Shown: positions 7,980-16,035 of the stretch, one piece after another | Layout: every line of letters starts with the position of its first letter | Numbering within the stretch: the stretch's first letter is position 1 | Origin: an uncultured Erysipelotrichaceae bacterium | GTDB lineage: Bacteria > Bacillota_I > Bacilli_A > RF39 > UBA660 | Direction of reading: 5' to 3' | Length of the DNA: 20,342 nucleotides | Assembly: GCA_902766545.1 (NCBI GenBank) | Contig: CACXEC010000106.1 | Span: 1 to 20,342 of the forward strand | Notes under the pieces: model-generated | The model's input: the letters and a program-made list of their open reading frames with translations, nothing else | Told to the model about the DNA's origin: nothing | Databases searched by the model: none | Position numbers and translations under genes: made by a program

Positions 7980-8612
7980 ATGACCATAGCTAATAAATAC
8001 GATAATGTTAATACTCCAGAAGAATTAATGGATTTCATGAATAATAATATTAAATATGGTTTTCATGGAACAGACGGAGAAGATTATCAAAATGATGGTA
8101 GTAAAAAATCAAATGATAGATTTCAAAAAGCATGTCGAAAGGTTTATCGGTTAGCTAGCCCAGAGTACATTTTGAAATACGGATTGGGTCATTGCTGGGA
8201 TCAAGTAGAACTTGAAAGAGACTGGTTTGCAAAACACGGTTATGAATTTAAAACAATATTTATCTGGTTTTTACTTAACTATCCGAATACATATAGTTGC
8301 CACACATATTTGATTTATAAAGATAAAATAACTAAAGAATACTGTATATTTGAGCATGCAGATTACGCTAATAGAGGAATTCACAGATTCATGACCTATG
8401 TTGACGCTATAAAATGGCAAAAGGATAGACACATCGATACTAATAGGCAAAATGGAAATAGAGTTAAAGCCGATGAAATAGGGAAAATTCATGTTTACGA
8501 ATATGTTTGTCCATGTTATGGAATAACAGATGATGAATTTATTGATAATATTATTTATAATGCTAAAGATATTACTAGAATTACATTAGAAAAAGGAACA
8601 CAATTAAAATAG
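7980..8612 (+). CDS. Transglutaminase-like (papain-fold) protein of unknown role
   Basis: This 210-residue cytosolic protein has no signal peptide or membrane segment. The arrangement GLGHCWDQVELERDWF (C72), then YSCHTYLIY (H108), then CIFEHAD (E125 or D128) fits the Cys-His-Asp/Glu triad of the transglutaminase/papain-like superfamily, in which bacterial members are often proteases or peptide-modifying enzymes. I know no specific substrate. The ATG follows the eno stop after a single base and has no good ribosome site of its own (the nearest AAAGG is too far away), so translation is probably coupled to eno. No terminator is visible after it; the secG promoter follows. Family fold is moderately secure, function unknown. 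Confidence 0.7.
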   Translation: MTIANKYDNVNTPEELMDFMNNNIKYGFHGTDGEDYQNDGSKKSNDRFQKACRKVYRLASPEYILKYGLGHCWDQVELERDWFAKHGYEFKTIFIWFLLNYPNTYSCHTYLIYKDKITKEYCIFEHADYANRGIHRFMTYVDAIKWQKDRHIDTNRQNGNRVKADEIGKIHVYEYVCPCYGITDDEFIDNIIYNAKDITRITLEKGTQLK

Positions 8613-8637
8613 ATAGTAGCAGATCGACCATAAATGC

Positions 8638-8666
8638 TTGAAATTTCTTAAACTTTATGATAAATT
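8638..8666 (+). promoter_or_regulatory. Probable promoter for secG
   Basis: TTGAAA (8638-8643), 17 bases, then TAAATT (8661-8666) with a TG extension at 8658-8659. The -10 is poor, so confidence is modest. The predicted leader is about 31 bases and includes GAAAGGAG. Confidence 0.42.
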
Positions 8667-8703
8667 AATACATGTTAATGAGTTATTGAAAGGAGCTTGT
8701 TTT

Positions 8704-8919
8704 ATGGAAACAGCCTTATTAATTATATCAATATTATTAATTGCTTTAGTACTTTTACAAAGTAACAAAGCATCTGATGCTGGTCAAATAATATCTGGCG
8801 GAAATAATGAATTATTTGCCAATACTAAAGAAAGAGGATCAGAGCTATTAATTAGTAGAATTACATTAATATTGGGATTGGCTTTCTTTATTCTATCATT
8901 TATTGTTTATATGAATTAA
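8704..8919 (+). CDS. secG: Preprotein translocase subunit SecG
   Basis: The 71-residue protein has two membrane helices (about 3-18 and 52-70) flanking a conserved SecG loop: LLQSNKASDAG, then GGNNELF, then KERG and SRIT. SecG is the accessory subunit of the SecYEG channel and eases the SecA-driven movement of secreted proteins. ATG 8704 is chosen because GAAAGGAG lies 8 bases upstream; an in-frame ATG at 8638 would add 22 charged residues unlike SecG and would overlap the probable promoter. In many Firmicutes secG sits beside rnr and smpB; here four unrecognised genes lie between secG and rnr. Confidence 0.93.
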   Translation: METALLIISILLIALVLLQSNKASDAGQIISGGNNELFANTKERGSELLISRITLILGLAFFILSFIVYMN

Positions 8920-8938
8920 GGATTATTCCTTTTTTTTT
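8918..8938 (+). terminator. Short Rho-independent terminator after secG
   Basis: AAGGA (8918-8922) pairs with TCCTT (8927-8931) around a 4-base loop, and seven further Ts follow. The stem is short, but the T-run is strong. It begins inside the secG stop codon. Confidence 0.6.
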
Positions 8939-8949
8939 ACGCCAAAATA

Positions 8950-8958
8950 TGCTATATT
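8950..8958 (+). promoter_or_regulatory. Extended -10 promoter for the four-gene unknown operon
   Basis: TGCTATATT combines a TGn extension with TATATT. No clear -35 is present; the T-rich tract of the secG terminator lies upstream. The predicted start near 8965 gives a leader of about 15 bases with AGGTG before ATG 8980. Confidence 0.48.
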
Positions 8959-8979
8959 GATCTTATAGTAGGTGATAAA

Positions 8980-10290
8980 ATGAGTCTAAATCATATAATG
9001 GAAAATAGCATTCAAACTTTAGCCAAAAATGCTATGCTTTCTAAGGAAGAAACAGAGAGAAAATACAGAAATGATCCTAGATATACATCTCATCAAATTG
9101 CTCAGGATGGAAAAAAAGAGAGAATTAAAGCATGGATAAAAAAAGAACGTGAATTACACCCAGACATTTCAGAAACTGATTTTATTAAAACCGTAATCGC
9201 AGAATACAATTCACCGATATTACATGTCATGATAGACGAATTTAATAATCTAATTCCTAATGAAAAAATTCAAAAACTTATAGGATTAACTGATAAAGAT
9301 AACATTAAAGTTATAAATGACGCTGACATGCCGGATATGAATACCGATATCGAAACTGGAAAAATTGAGTTTAATTTAGCAAAATTAAATGATGTAAGTG
9401 GCAAAACCCTAGAAGATCAAATGGTAACAATACTTGGAAGAATAATTCACGAAGCATTAAAATTAGTTGTTAATATTAGAAAAGGAAGCTTTGAAAAAGA
9501 TGCTTTAATAAAATATAAGCTAACATCAGGAAAAATAATATCCTTACCAGAAGGAAGCGCTGGCAAAATGTTAGAAATCGGGTATATTGAAAGATTAGCT
9601 GCAGATTTTGCTGAAAGAAATGGTATCTACTATGAGATGGATCCTTTAAATATACCAATGGCAGATTTATGTACATATATGATGAACTCTAGTAATATAT
9701 TAGACAATAATTATATGATGAATAATGACTATGAACATATATTGCAACAAATAGATCCAAGAGAAGCTGAAATAATCAAAGAAGCTGAAAATGTTGCTAT
9801 ACTTACTCATGGAAATAACGATGCGGTGCTGGGAAATGAAAGAATTGAACCAGAAGTAATAGAAGAAACATGGAGGGAAGACCCGGCCAAAGAGGAACTT
9901 GATCCAGATGCTTTAGAAGAAGCAGTAGAAGAAGTTGATCCTTCTGTACCGTCAGTTACCGATCCAGCTAATAAAGATAAAAAAACTGAAGATAAGCAAG
10001 AAGAAGTTTTAGATGCTCCGATTGAAGAAGTTGATCCTGAAGAGTATGAGGAGATTAAAAATACTAATATAGCATATCTAGAAGAGCACCCACTTGAAGC
10101 AGAAAAAGAGGACTCGCTTGATCAAAAATCTAAAGAAAATAATGGCCCAGTCCTTAAAATGATGCCATTAAACGAACTCCCTGGATATAAAGACTCTGAA
10201 GGTTTTATATCAATTTTAACTTTAATATCAGTTATAGCTGCTTTTTCTTCTATCCTTTTAGCAATATTAATATATATAATCAATAAATAG
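8980..10290 (+). CDS. Unrecognised tail-anchored membrane protein with acidic linker (unknown operon, gene 1)
   Basis: I do not recognise this 436-residue protein. The N-terminal part (1-280) is soluble and mostly helical by composition, with no signal peptide. It contains ILGRIIHEALK (H157, E158) and, 46 residues on, IERLAADFAERNGI (E204, D209), which recalls the HExxH...E..D layout of zinc metalloproteases but lacks the second His. A low-complexity Glu/Asp/Pro linker (about 283-385) follows, including two EEVDP copies encoded by an exact 15-base repeat (9928-9942 and 10024-10038). One membrane helix (about 409-434) ends the protein, so it is probably tail-anchored with its bulk in the cytoplasm. 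It is the first gene of an operon, followed 10 bases later by gene 2. Role unknown. Confidence 0.85.
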   Translation: MSLNHIMENSIQTLAKNAMLSKEETERKYRNDPRYTSHQIAQDGKKERIKAWIKKERELHPDISETDFIKTVIAEYNSPILHVMIDEFNNLIPNEKIQKLIGLTDKDNIKVINDADMPDMNTDIETGKIEFNLAKLNDVSGKTLEDQMVTILGRIIHEALKLVVNIRKGSFEKDALIKYKLTSGKIISLPEGSAGKMLEIGYIERLAADFAERNGIYYEMDPLNIPMADLCTYMMNSSNILDNNYMMNNDYEHILQQIDPREAEIIKEAENVAILTHGNNDAVLGNERIEPEVIEETWREDPAKEELDPDALEEAVEEVDPSVPSVTDPANKDKKTEDKQEEVLDAPIEEVDPEEYEEIKNTNIAYLEEHPLEAEKEDSLDQKSKENNGPVLKMMPLNELPGYKDSEGFISILTLISVIAAFSSILLAILIYIINK

Positions 10291-10300
10291 GCAGGTTAAT

Positions 10301-10591
10301 ATGATAAGTGTATTTGAAGATTCACAAAAAAACGAGATTTTTAATAAAAAAGGAAAAGAACTAACTATTAGGACCAAAGGCATATTCAGAGTTGAAGAAG
10401 ATAAAAAAAGAATGGATACATGTTTAAGAGGAATAATTTATGAATCAGAATTAGTATCATTCCTAAAAAGTATAAATATACCTACATTTTCTATTAGAAT
10501 ACTAGAAGCGTATATTAACAAAGTCAAAGACCATATAGATATAAATACTGTTTCATTAGCCTTAGAATTATATAAAATGTTACATACTTAA
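10301..10591 (+). CDS. Unrecognised 96-residue cytosolic protein (unknown operon, gene 2)
   Basis: I recognise no family. The protein is small, without signal peptide, membrane segment or cysteine cluster (a single Cys, in MDTCLRG). The N-terminal half is basic and charged; the C-terminal half looks helical (ILEAYINKVKDH, then VSLALELYKML). ATG 10301 has a GCAGG ribosome site about 7 bases upstream, and the flanking gaps of 10 and 9 bases place it firmly within the operon. Coding bias like that of its neighbours supports a real gene. An adaptor or regulatory partner of the flanking proteins is possible, on position alone. Confidence 0.8.
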   Translation: MISVFEDSQKNEIFNKKGKELTIRTKGIFRVEEDKKRMDTCLRGIIYESELVSFLKSINIPTFSIRILEAYINKVKDHIDINTVSLALELYKMLHT

Positions 10592-10600
10592 GGAGAAAAC

Positions 10601-10897
10601 ATGACAAACGAAACAGTATATGATAATACTAATAGATATTTATATATAAAATATTTAAAAAATGATGATTTGTTTTGTTTACATGTAATTGATGAAATAA
10701 ATAATCATAATGTAAATACAACAATCTTTGATTTTAAAGATTCCAACATTAGTCCCACTAGTGGATTATTGGCAATGCTTGAAAAGGCGAAAATTAATGG
10801 AAAAGTGTCCATTAATGCTGAAAAAAATATTTTAGAAGCTATAGACACAAGTAAACCAGGAATAATAGAACATATCCTAGAAACTGAAGGTGATTAA
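10601..10897 (+). CDS. Unrecognised 98-residue acidic protein (unknown operon, gene 3)
   Basis: I recognise no family. The N-terminal half reads as beta-strand-like (RYLYIKYLKNDDLFCLHVID), and the rest mixes a helix (SGLLAMLEKAKI) with an acidic tail ending in ETEGD. No membrane segment or export signal is present. The ribosome site AGGAG lies 6 bases before ATG 10601, among the best in the operon. Gene 4 starts one base after its stop, so the two are probably translationally coupled. It shows no obvious similarity to gene 2 despite the near-identical length. Confidence 0.8.
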   Translation: MTNETVYDNTNRYLYIKYLKNDDLFCLHVIDEINNHNVNTTIFDFKDSNISPTSGLLAMLEKAKINGKVSINAEKNILEAIDTSKPGIIEHILETEGD

Positions 10898-10898
10898 A

Positions 10899-11633
10899 AT
10901 GGCCAAAAAAGAAGAATTACAATTATATTTAAACGAAATGTTAAAAACTTACATGAATTTGATTAGTAATGAATATAAAGATTACATTCCAGAAGATAGG
11001 AAAGAAAGCATTAAAACTTTTATTGGAAGTAATAATGCCGTTAATCGTATAGTGGCTGAATATGATGGACAAGAACTAGATGTAATTGAAAGCCAACTAA
11101 TTCATGAAATATTTTGCTATTTTATAAGTCCAGAGCACTTAGCCGGTTATGAACAAATAAGTAGTATAATATCAGAAACAATTTCAGATATAGTTGCTCT
11201 AGAATTTATGCAGAAGAACAGTATTTTTCCATCATATCATTCTAATTACTCTAAATATATAATTTTTATGAAAGAAAGACTCGAAAGCATCGGAAGTAAT
11301 GAAGAAAAATTACTATTGATGTTTAGAGGGAGCATCAAACAAATAATAGATCTAACTTCTAAAAGCCAAGAAGAATTTTTTACAGAATTTTCTAAAGCTG
11401 AAAGCAACGAGACAGATTTTGATAAATTATTAAATTCAATATCAGCATTGTCTCAAAATAATCAAGATAAAATGAAAAGAGTACTTTTAAAGCTTGCAAC
11501 TAGATCTAATTCGAAACTAGATGCTATAGAACAAATGAAAACAGTTATACCATCTATTATGCCAGAAATTGGTATGCAAACTAGGAAATTGATAGATGAA
11601 TACTTAAATCCTGAAATTAGTAAATCATATTAA
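10899..11633 (+). CDS. Unrecognised 244-residue helical protein with degenerate HE...E..SD motif (unknown operon, gene 4)
   Basis: I recognise no family. The protein is soluble and helix-rich, without signal peptide. It contains SQLIHEIFCYFIS (H69, E70) followed 23 residues later by ISETISDIVALEFMQKNSI (E93, D97). This resembles the segment of gene 1 with H157/E158 and E204/D209, suggesting either a shared fold or a shared ancestry with gluzincin-type zinc proteases that lost the second His (Tyr or Leu-Lys here). The C-terminal half (about 155-230) is an amphipathic helical stretch. ATG 10899 is preferred over GTG 10890 because GAAGG lies 8 bases before the ATG and would overlap the GTG. A terminator follows the stop. 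Confidence 0.82.
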   Translation: MAKKEELQLYLNEMLKTYMNLISNEYKDYIPEDRKESIKTFIGSNNAVNRIVAEYDGQELDVIESQLIHEIFCYFISPEHLAGYEQISSIISETISDIVALEFMQKNSIFPSYHSNYSKYIIFMKERLESIGSNEEKLLLMFRGSIKQIIDLTSKSQEEFFTEFSKAESNETDFDKLLNSISALSQNNQDKMKRVLLKLATRSNSKLDAIEQMKTVIPSIMPEIGMQTRKLIDEYLNPEISKSY

Positions 11634-11646
11634 ATCTATAGTTAAT

Positions 11647-11669
11647 AAAATGCCTATCTAGGCATTTTT
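11647..11669 (+). terminator. Rho-independent terminator ending the four-gene unknown operon
   Basis: AAAATGCC (11647-11654) pairs with GGCATTTT (11661-11668) around TATCTA; inner bases could extend the stem. A short T-run closes it. It separates the unknown operon from rnr. Confidence 0.8.
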
Positions 11670-11690
11670 ATATTTAATTAACTAAAATCA

Positions 11691-11699
11691 TGATATAAT
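11691..11699 (+). promoter_or_regulatory. Extended -10 promoter for rnr
   Basis: TGATATAAT, a perfect TATAAT with the TGn extension and no good -35. The predicted start near 11706 falls on the first base of AGGAGG, so the leader would be about 14 bases. Confidence 0.6.
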
Positions 11700-11719
11700 T
11701 AAAATAGGAGGACAAGCAA

Positions 11720-13849
11720 GTGAAAGATGATGTATTAGAAGTATTAAAAAATAAATATGAAGCATTAGATTTAATAACTATAAATGATCTATTAAAATTG
11801 GAAACTCCCGAGGAATTGAATAAACTCTCTTTAGTATTAGAAGAATTAGTTCAAGAATTAAAAGTGCATAAAACTAAAAAAGATAAGTATATTCTTTTAG
11901 AAAACTGTAAAGATTTAAGAGCTGGAAAACTTAGTATTAATAAATCTGGTAATGGTTATCTTTTATTAGAAGATGAAGATGACTTATTTATAAATATTAA
12001 TAATTTAAATAGCGCTGTTGATGGTGATACAGTTCTTGTCGAAATAGTTGACTATAAAGGTAATAAAGAAGGAAGAGTAGTTAGGATTCTTAAAAGAGAT
12101 ACTAAAAATATAATCGGTGAAATAATAGTTAAAAATAATAAAATCATGTTAGATTTGGATGATGATAAGAAGAAAATTACGGTTGAACTTGATGCAGCAA
12201 GCACTAAAAATTGTGTAGAAGGCACTAAAGTTGTAGTTAATTTAATCAAAGAAAAATCTCGCAACTATTATATAGGAAAAGTTGTAGAAGTGATTGGGCA
12301 CAAAGATGATCCTGGGGTTGATATAAAAAGCGTTGCCTATAAATATGAAATATATGACACATTTAGTAAAGAATCAGAAAAGCAAACACAAGACATTCCA
12401 GTTATGGTCGATAAAAGTGAATTAGAAGGTCGAACAGATTTAACAAATGAAGTAATATTTACAATTGATGGCGATGACACTAAAGATATTGATGATGCAA
12501 TTTCTATCAAGAAAAATTCAAATACTTATACCCTAGGCGTTCATATTGCAGATGTTAGTCATTATGTAACAAAAGATAGTCCATTAGATCAAGATGCCTT
12601 TCGCAAAGGTACTTCTTCATATTTAGCTTACTCAGTTATACCAATGCTTCCTCATAAACTTTCTAATGGTATTTGTTCTCTTAATCCAAATGTTATAAGA
12701 TTAACAATTTCTTGTGAAATGGAAATAGATTTAAAAGGAAATATAATTAAATATGATATCTTTCCATCTTTCATTAAATCATGCAAAAAAATGACTTATA
12801 AAAAAGTAAATGATATTTTAATGCGAAATGAAGTAGCTGAAGACTATCAACCATATGTTGAAGACTTAAAAAACATGAATGCTTTAGCTAAAATTCTAAG
12901 GAAAAATAAAACTAATCGCGGGTATATTGATTTCAATATTGATGAACCAAAATTAATATGTGATGAAAATGGTAAATGCATAGACGTTCAAAGAACAATC
13001 CGTGAAGATGGTGAAAAATTAATTGAAGACTTTATGATTGCAGCAAATGAAACAGTTGCTTCTCATATTTATAACATGTCGCTTCCATTTATTTACCGAG
13101 TACATGCTGAACCTAAACAAGAAAAAATTGACTCATTTATTAATTTTGTAAATATTTTGGGATATAAATTAAATGGAAAATTTAAAGACATTAAACCAAC
13201 TCACATGCAAAAATTAATAAATCAGTTAGAGGATAAACCAGAAAGACAAGTACTGTCTGAAATGCTTCTTCGCTGTATGCAAAAAGCTATATATTCGAAA
13301 GATAATATCGGACACTTTGGCCTTGGAAGTAGTTGCTATACTCATTTTACAAGTCCAATTAGAAGGTATCCAGATTTAATGGTTCACAGGTTACTTAGAA
13401 CATATTTATTTGAAAATCAAATAAATAATGATACAATAGATTACTGGAACGAAAATTTAGATTATATTGCATTAAATTCAAGTAATCGTGAAGAAGCATC
13501 TGTTGAAGCAGAACGTGAAGTTGATGATATGAAAATGGCCGAATATATGGAAAACCATATTGGGGAAACCTATATTGGTACAATAACAACTATAACAAAT
13601 TTTGGAATGTTTGTTATGCTTGATAATCTTGTCGAAGGACTAATACATATTAATACTTTAGAAGGAGATTATTTTAGTTATATTCCAGAAATATACTCAC
13701 TAGTTGGTCAAAGAACTAAAAAAAGATATCGACTTGGTGAAAAAATAAAAGTAAAATGTATATCAGCTTCAAAAGTTGCTAAAACAGTGGATTTTGTTGT
13801 ATTAGAAGGTGATAAACGTGGAAATAAAAAATCGCAAAGCATATTATGA
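11720..13849 (+). CDS. rnr: Ribonuclease R
   Basis: A 709-residue RNase II/R-family 3'-5' exoribonuclease that degrades structured RNA and, with SmpB and tmRNA, the faulty mRNAs of stalled ribosomes. In order: a short N-terminal helical region (1-60), cold-shock-type OB folds (about 65-195), the RNB catalytic domain with the metal-binding motif GDDTKDIDD (251-259) and the later HFTSPIRRYPDLMVHRLL block, and a C-terminal S1 domain (starting near GETYIGTITTITNFGMFVML). It is a little shorter than typical RNase R (750-800). The start is GTG 11720, with AGGAGG 8 bases upstream. It ends in TGA, the only ordinary TGA stop in the window, and overlaps smpB by 32 bases. Confidence 0.96.
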   Translation: MKDDVLEVLKNKYEALDLITINDLLKLETPEELNKLSLVLEELVQELKVHKTKKDKYILLENCKDLRAGKLSINKSGNGYLLLEDEDDLFININNLNSAVDGDTVLVEIVDYKGNKEGRVVRILKRDTKNIIGEIIVKNNKIMLDLDDDKKKITVELDAASTKNCVEGTKVVVNLIKEKSRNYYIGKVVEVIGHKDDPGVDIKSVAYKYEIYDTFSKESEKQTQDIPVMVDKSELEGRTDLTNEVIFTIDGDDTKDIDDAISIKKNSNTYTLGVHIADVSHYVTKDSPLDQDAFRKGTSSYLAYSVIPMLPHKLSNGICSLNPNVIRLTISCEMEIDLKGNIIKYDIFPSFIKSCKKMTYKKVNDILMRNEVAEDYQPYVEDLKNMNALAKILRKNKTNRGYIDFNIDEPKLICDENGKCIDVQRTIREDGEKLIEDFMIAANETVASHIYNMSLPFIYRVHAEPKQEKIDSFINFVNILGYKLNGKFKDIKPTHMQKLINQLEDKPERQVLSEMLLRCMQKAIYSKDNIGHFGLGSSCYTHFTSPIRRYPDLMVHRLLRTYLFENQINNDTIDYWNENLDYIALNSSNREEASVEAEREVDDMKMAEYMENHIGETYIGTITTITNFGMFVMLDNLVEGLIHINTLEGDYFSYIPEIYSLVGQRTKKRYRLGEKIKVKCISASKVAKTVDFVVLEGDKRGNKKSQSIL

Positions 13850-14246
13850 TTATTTTATTGAAAAAGAGATCGAATCTGGCATTGAACTTACCGGCACAGA
13901 AATAAAATCCATTAGAAAAGGAAGTACCAATTTAAAAGATACATATGCCAAAATTAAAAACAATGAAGTATTTTTAATAAATATGTATATTGCTAAATAT
14001 GATGAAGGGAACCGTTTTAATCATGATGAAAGAAGAACACGAAAACTACTTCTTCATAAAAACGAAATTATCAAGTTAAAATCTTATACTGAAAAAGAAG
14101 GATATACTTTAATTCCTCTTGAATTATATTTTAGAAATAATAAAGCTAAGATAAAATTAGGTGTTTGTAAAGGAAAACATAATTATGATAAAAGAAGAGC
14201 TATTAAAGAAAAAGAAATTAAAAGAGAAACAAAATACGATTATTAA
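13818..14246 (+). CDS. smpB: SsrA-binding protein SmpB
   Basis: The 142-residue SmpB binds tmRNA (SsrA) and carries it to stalled ribosomes for trans-translation. Family blocks are clear: NRKAYYDYFIEKEIESGIELTGTEIKSIR near the N-terminus (only its outline is cited), then a segment with KLLLHKNEI, YTLIPLELYF and GVCKGKHNYDKR, and a basic C-terminal tail ending KYDY that should enter the decoding site. The start is GTG 13818: AGAAGG (13804-13809) sits 8 bases before it and overlaps the alternative GTG at 13809, which it rules out. The gene lies inside the 3' end of rnr (32-base overlap), the usual Firmicutes pairing, and overlaps the next gene by 62 bases. No ssrA gene is seen in the window. 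Confidence 0.96.
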   Translation: MEIKNRKAYYDYFIEKEIESGIELTGTEIKSIRKGSTNLKDTYAKIKNNEVFLINMYIAKYDEGNRFNHDERRTRKLLLHKNEIIKLKSYTEKEGYTLIPLELYFRNNKAKIKLGVCKGKHNYDKRRAIKEKEIKRETKYDY

Positions 14247-16035
14247 TATAATATTATTGGGTTTTCTCTTTTTATTGCCAACAAATATTTATGCTTTAAG
14301 CAAAGCGCCTATTGATATCACTAACCAAACAATTGAATCACTAAACGATTATTTAAATAGCAATATTATTACCAGTGAAGAATTAGTTAATATATATTTA
14401 GACCGAATCAAAACTTATTCTGAATATAATGCTATAATAACAATTAACGATAAAGCGATTGAAGAAGCTAGACGACTAGATGATGAAAGATCAAAGGGAA
14501 AGATAAGATCGCAACTTCATGGAATACCAATTATAGTTAAAGATAATATAGATGTTAAAAATATGCCGACCACAGCAGGCGCAAGAGCATTAAGTAATAA
14601 TTATCCTAAAGAAGATGCAGAAGTTATAAAAAAATTAAAAAAAGCTGGAGCTATAATTTTAGCTAAATCAAATATGAGTGAATTTGCTTTTCAGGCAAGT
14701 TCTTCAAGAAGTTCATATGGAACTGTTAAAAATGCCTATAACAAAGAATATTCTTCATATGGATCATCTGGTGGAAGTGCTGTAAGCGTAGCATTATCAT
14801 TTGCTCCAGCTGCACTTGGAACAGATACAGATTCTTCAATAAGAATACCAGCATCTGCCGCTAATATAATTGGATATCGTCCAACTACGAAATTAATTAG
14901 CAATAATTGAGTACTTCCATATGATCCCGAAAGAGATACAGTTGGGATTCTTGCTAAAACTGTAAATGATACAATTATAATTAATAATATTATTTCTAGT
15001 AAAAGAATCAATTTAAATACTAAAGAGGCAATAACTATTGGAGTACCTAAAGATTTTATTAAAGGAGATAATTCTAATATATTACCTGAAAATAAAGAAA
15101 TATATGTTGAAATAGAAGGACTTATCAACAGTGTAATATCAAAATTAGAAAAGAATAATATTAACATTGTTTATTTAGATAGTTACTATACAACTAACCA
15201 AAACTATTACGTCGAAGGAAGTTACAGTGGATTTTTATTTTGTGATAGTTTTAATGATTATTTAGCCGGCACTACAGGAACAATACGCTCGTTTTATGAA
15301 TTATCAGAGTCAAATAATAAAATAACCGATTTAAAATTATATGGCAAGCACTGTAATACAACTCGAACATTGGATGAAAAAAATAAATTAAAAAGCGAAT
15401 ATCGCAATTATTTAACCAAAATATATAGAGAAAAAGAATTAGACGTCATAATGTATCCAACTACTAAAAATAAACTATTAAAAAGCGGTCAAACCGGTTT
15501 AGTTAATCTTTCTGCTCATGCCTCATCTACTGTTAATTATCCTGCTATTAGTATGCCGCTAGGCTTCGACAAAGATAATTTGCCTTATGGAATAGAATTT
15601 ATGTCATTAAATAATGATGATAATAACCTTTTAAATATAGCTAAAATATATGAAAGTATAAATTATAATAATAATTTACCCCAAAATGCTCCAAATCTCT
15701 ATGCCATTGATAAAGAAGTTAATATATTAATAGACAATTATAAGAATAAAAAAAATAAAATATTATTAAAAAGTGACTGGAGCAAAAAAGTAAAAAAATT
15801 CTTTAAAAATTATAATGAAAATAAAAATGTATCAAATGATGCCAAAATGCTAAACAAACAATTCAAAAAACTAGTATTATTTAGTTACTTAATAAGAATA
15901 ATACCAATAATACTATTGTATTTAATTAATAAATTTTTCTTCAAAAGAAAAAAGAGCAAAAAACAAATCTTAAGGAGAAAAATATTTAATGATAGAATAT
16001 ATACTAATCGAAAGCGAAAAAGAATGCCGAGATAA
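14185..16035 (+). pseudogene. Secreted, membrane-anchored amidase-signature protein interrupted by one in-frame TGA
   Basis: One frame of 616 codons runs from ATG 14185 to TAA 16035, broken only by TGA at 14908-14910 (codon 242). A basic N-terminus and hydrophobic stretch (18-35, IIN to NIYA) form a signal peptide. The amidase-signature domain shows catalytic K119, cis-Ser S194 (in GSSGGS) and nucleophile S218; the usual oxyanion Gly-Gly is Asp-Ser (TDSSIR), which I recall in some Firmicutes relatives. The TGA aligns with a conserved Gly before VLPYDPERDTVG. A C-terminal helix (563-585) and a very basic tail follow. Such enzymes hydrolyse amides, substrate unknown. It overlaps smpB (62 bases) and the response regulator (47). 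A fresh nonsense mutation, a sequencing error or readthrough are all possible; the untouched downstream frame argues against an old pseudogene. Confidence 0.85.

Noticed and set aside
9928..10038. Exact 15-base repeat in the linker of unknown-operon gene 1 as a regulatory repeat
   Set aside because: It encodes the same EEVDP residues in the same frame of a low-complexity acidic linker, so protein-level repetition explains it.
13809..13811. GTG at 13809 as the smpB start
   Set aside because: It overlaps the AGAAGG ribosome site (13804-13809) that is correctly spaced for the GTG at 13818.
14908..14910. Selenocysteine at the amidase TGA
   Set aside because: The aligned residue in the family is Gly, not Cys, and no selenocysteine-type hairpin is evident just downstream.
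14736..15167. A 143-codon open frame on the - strand within the amidase gene
   Set aside because: It is the reverse shadow of a well-supported coding frame, lacks a ribosome site, and its hydrophobic composition is what antisense of AT-rich coding DNA gives.
14161..16035. UGA reassigned to Trp (Mollicutes code) or Gly in this organism
   Set aside because: Only one in-frame TGA occurs in the window. Every Trp I checked is TGG and glycines are GGN. rnr ends naturally at TGA, and reading past it gives a short nonsense-like extension inside smpB. The TGA aligns with Gly, not Trp.
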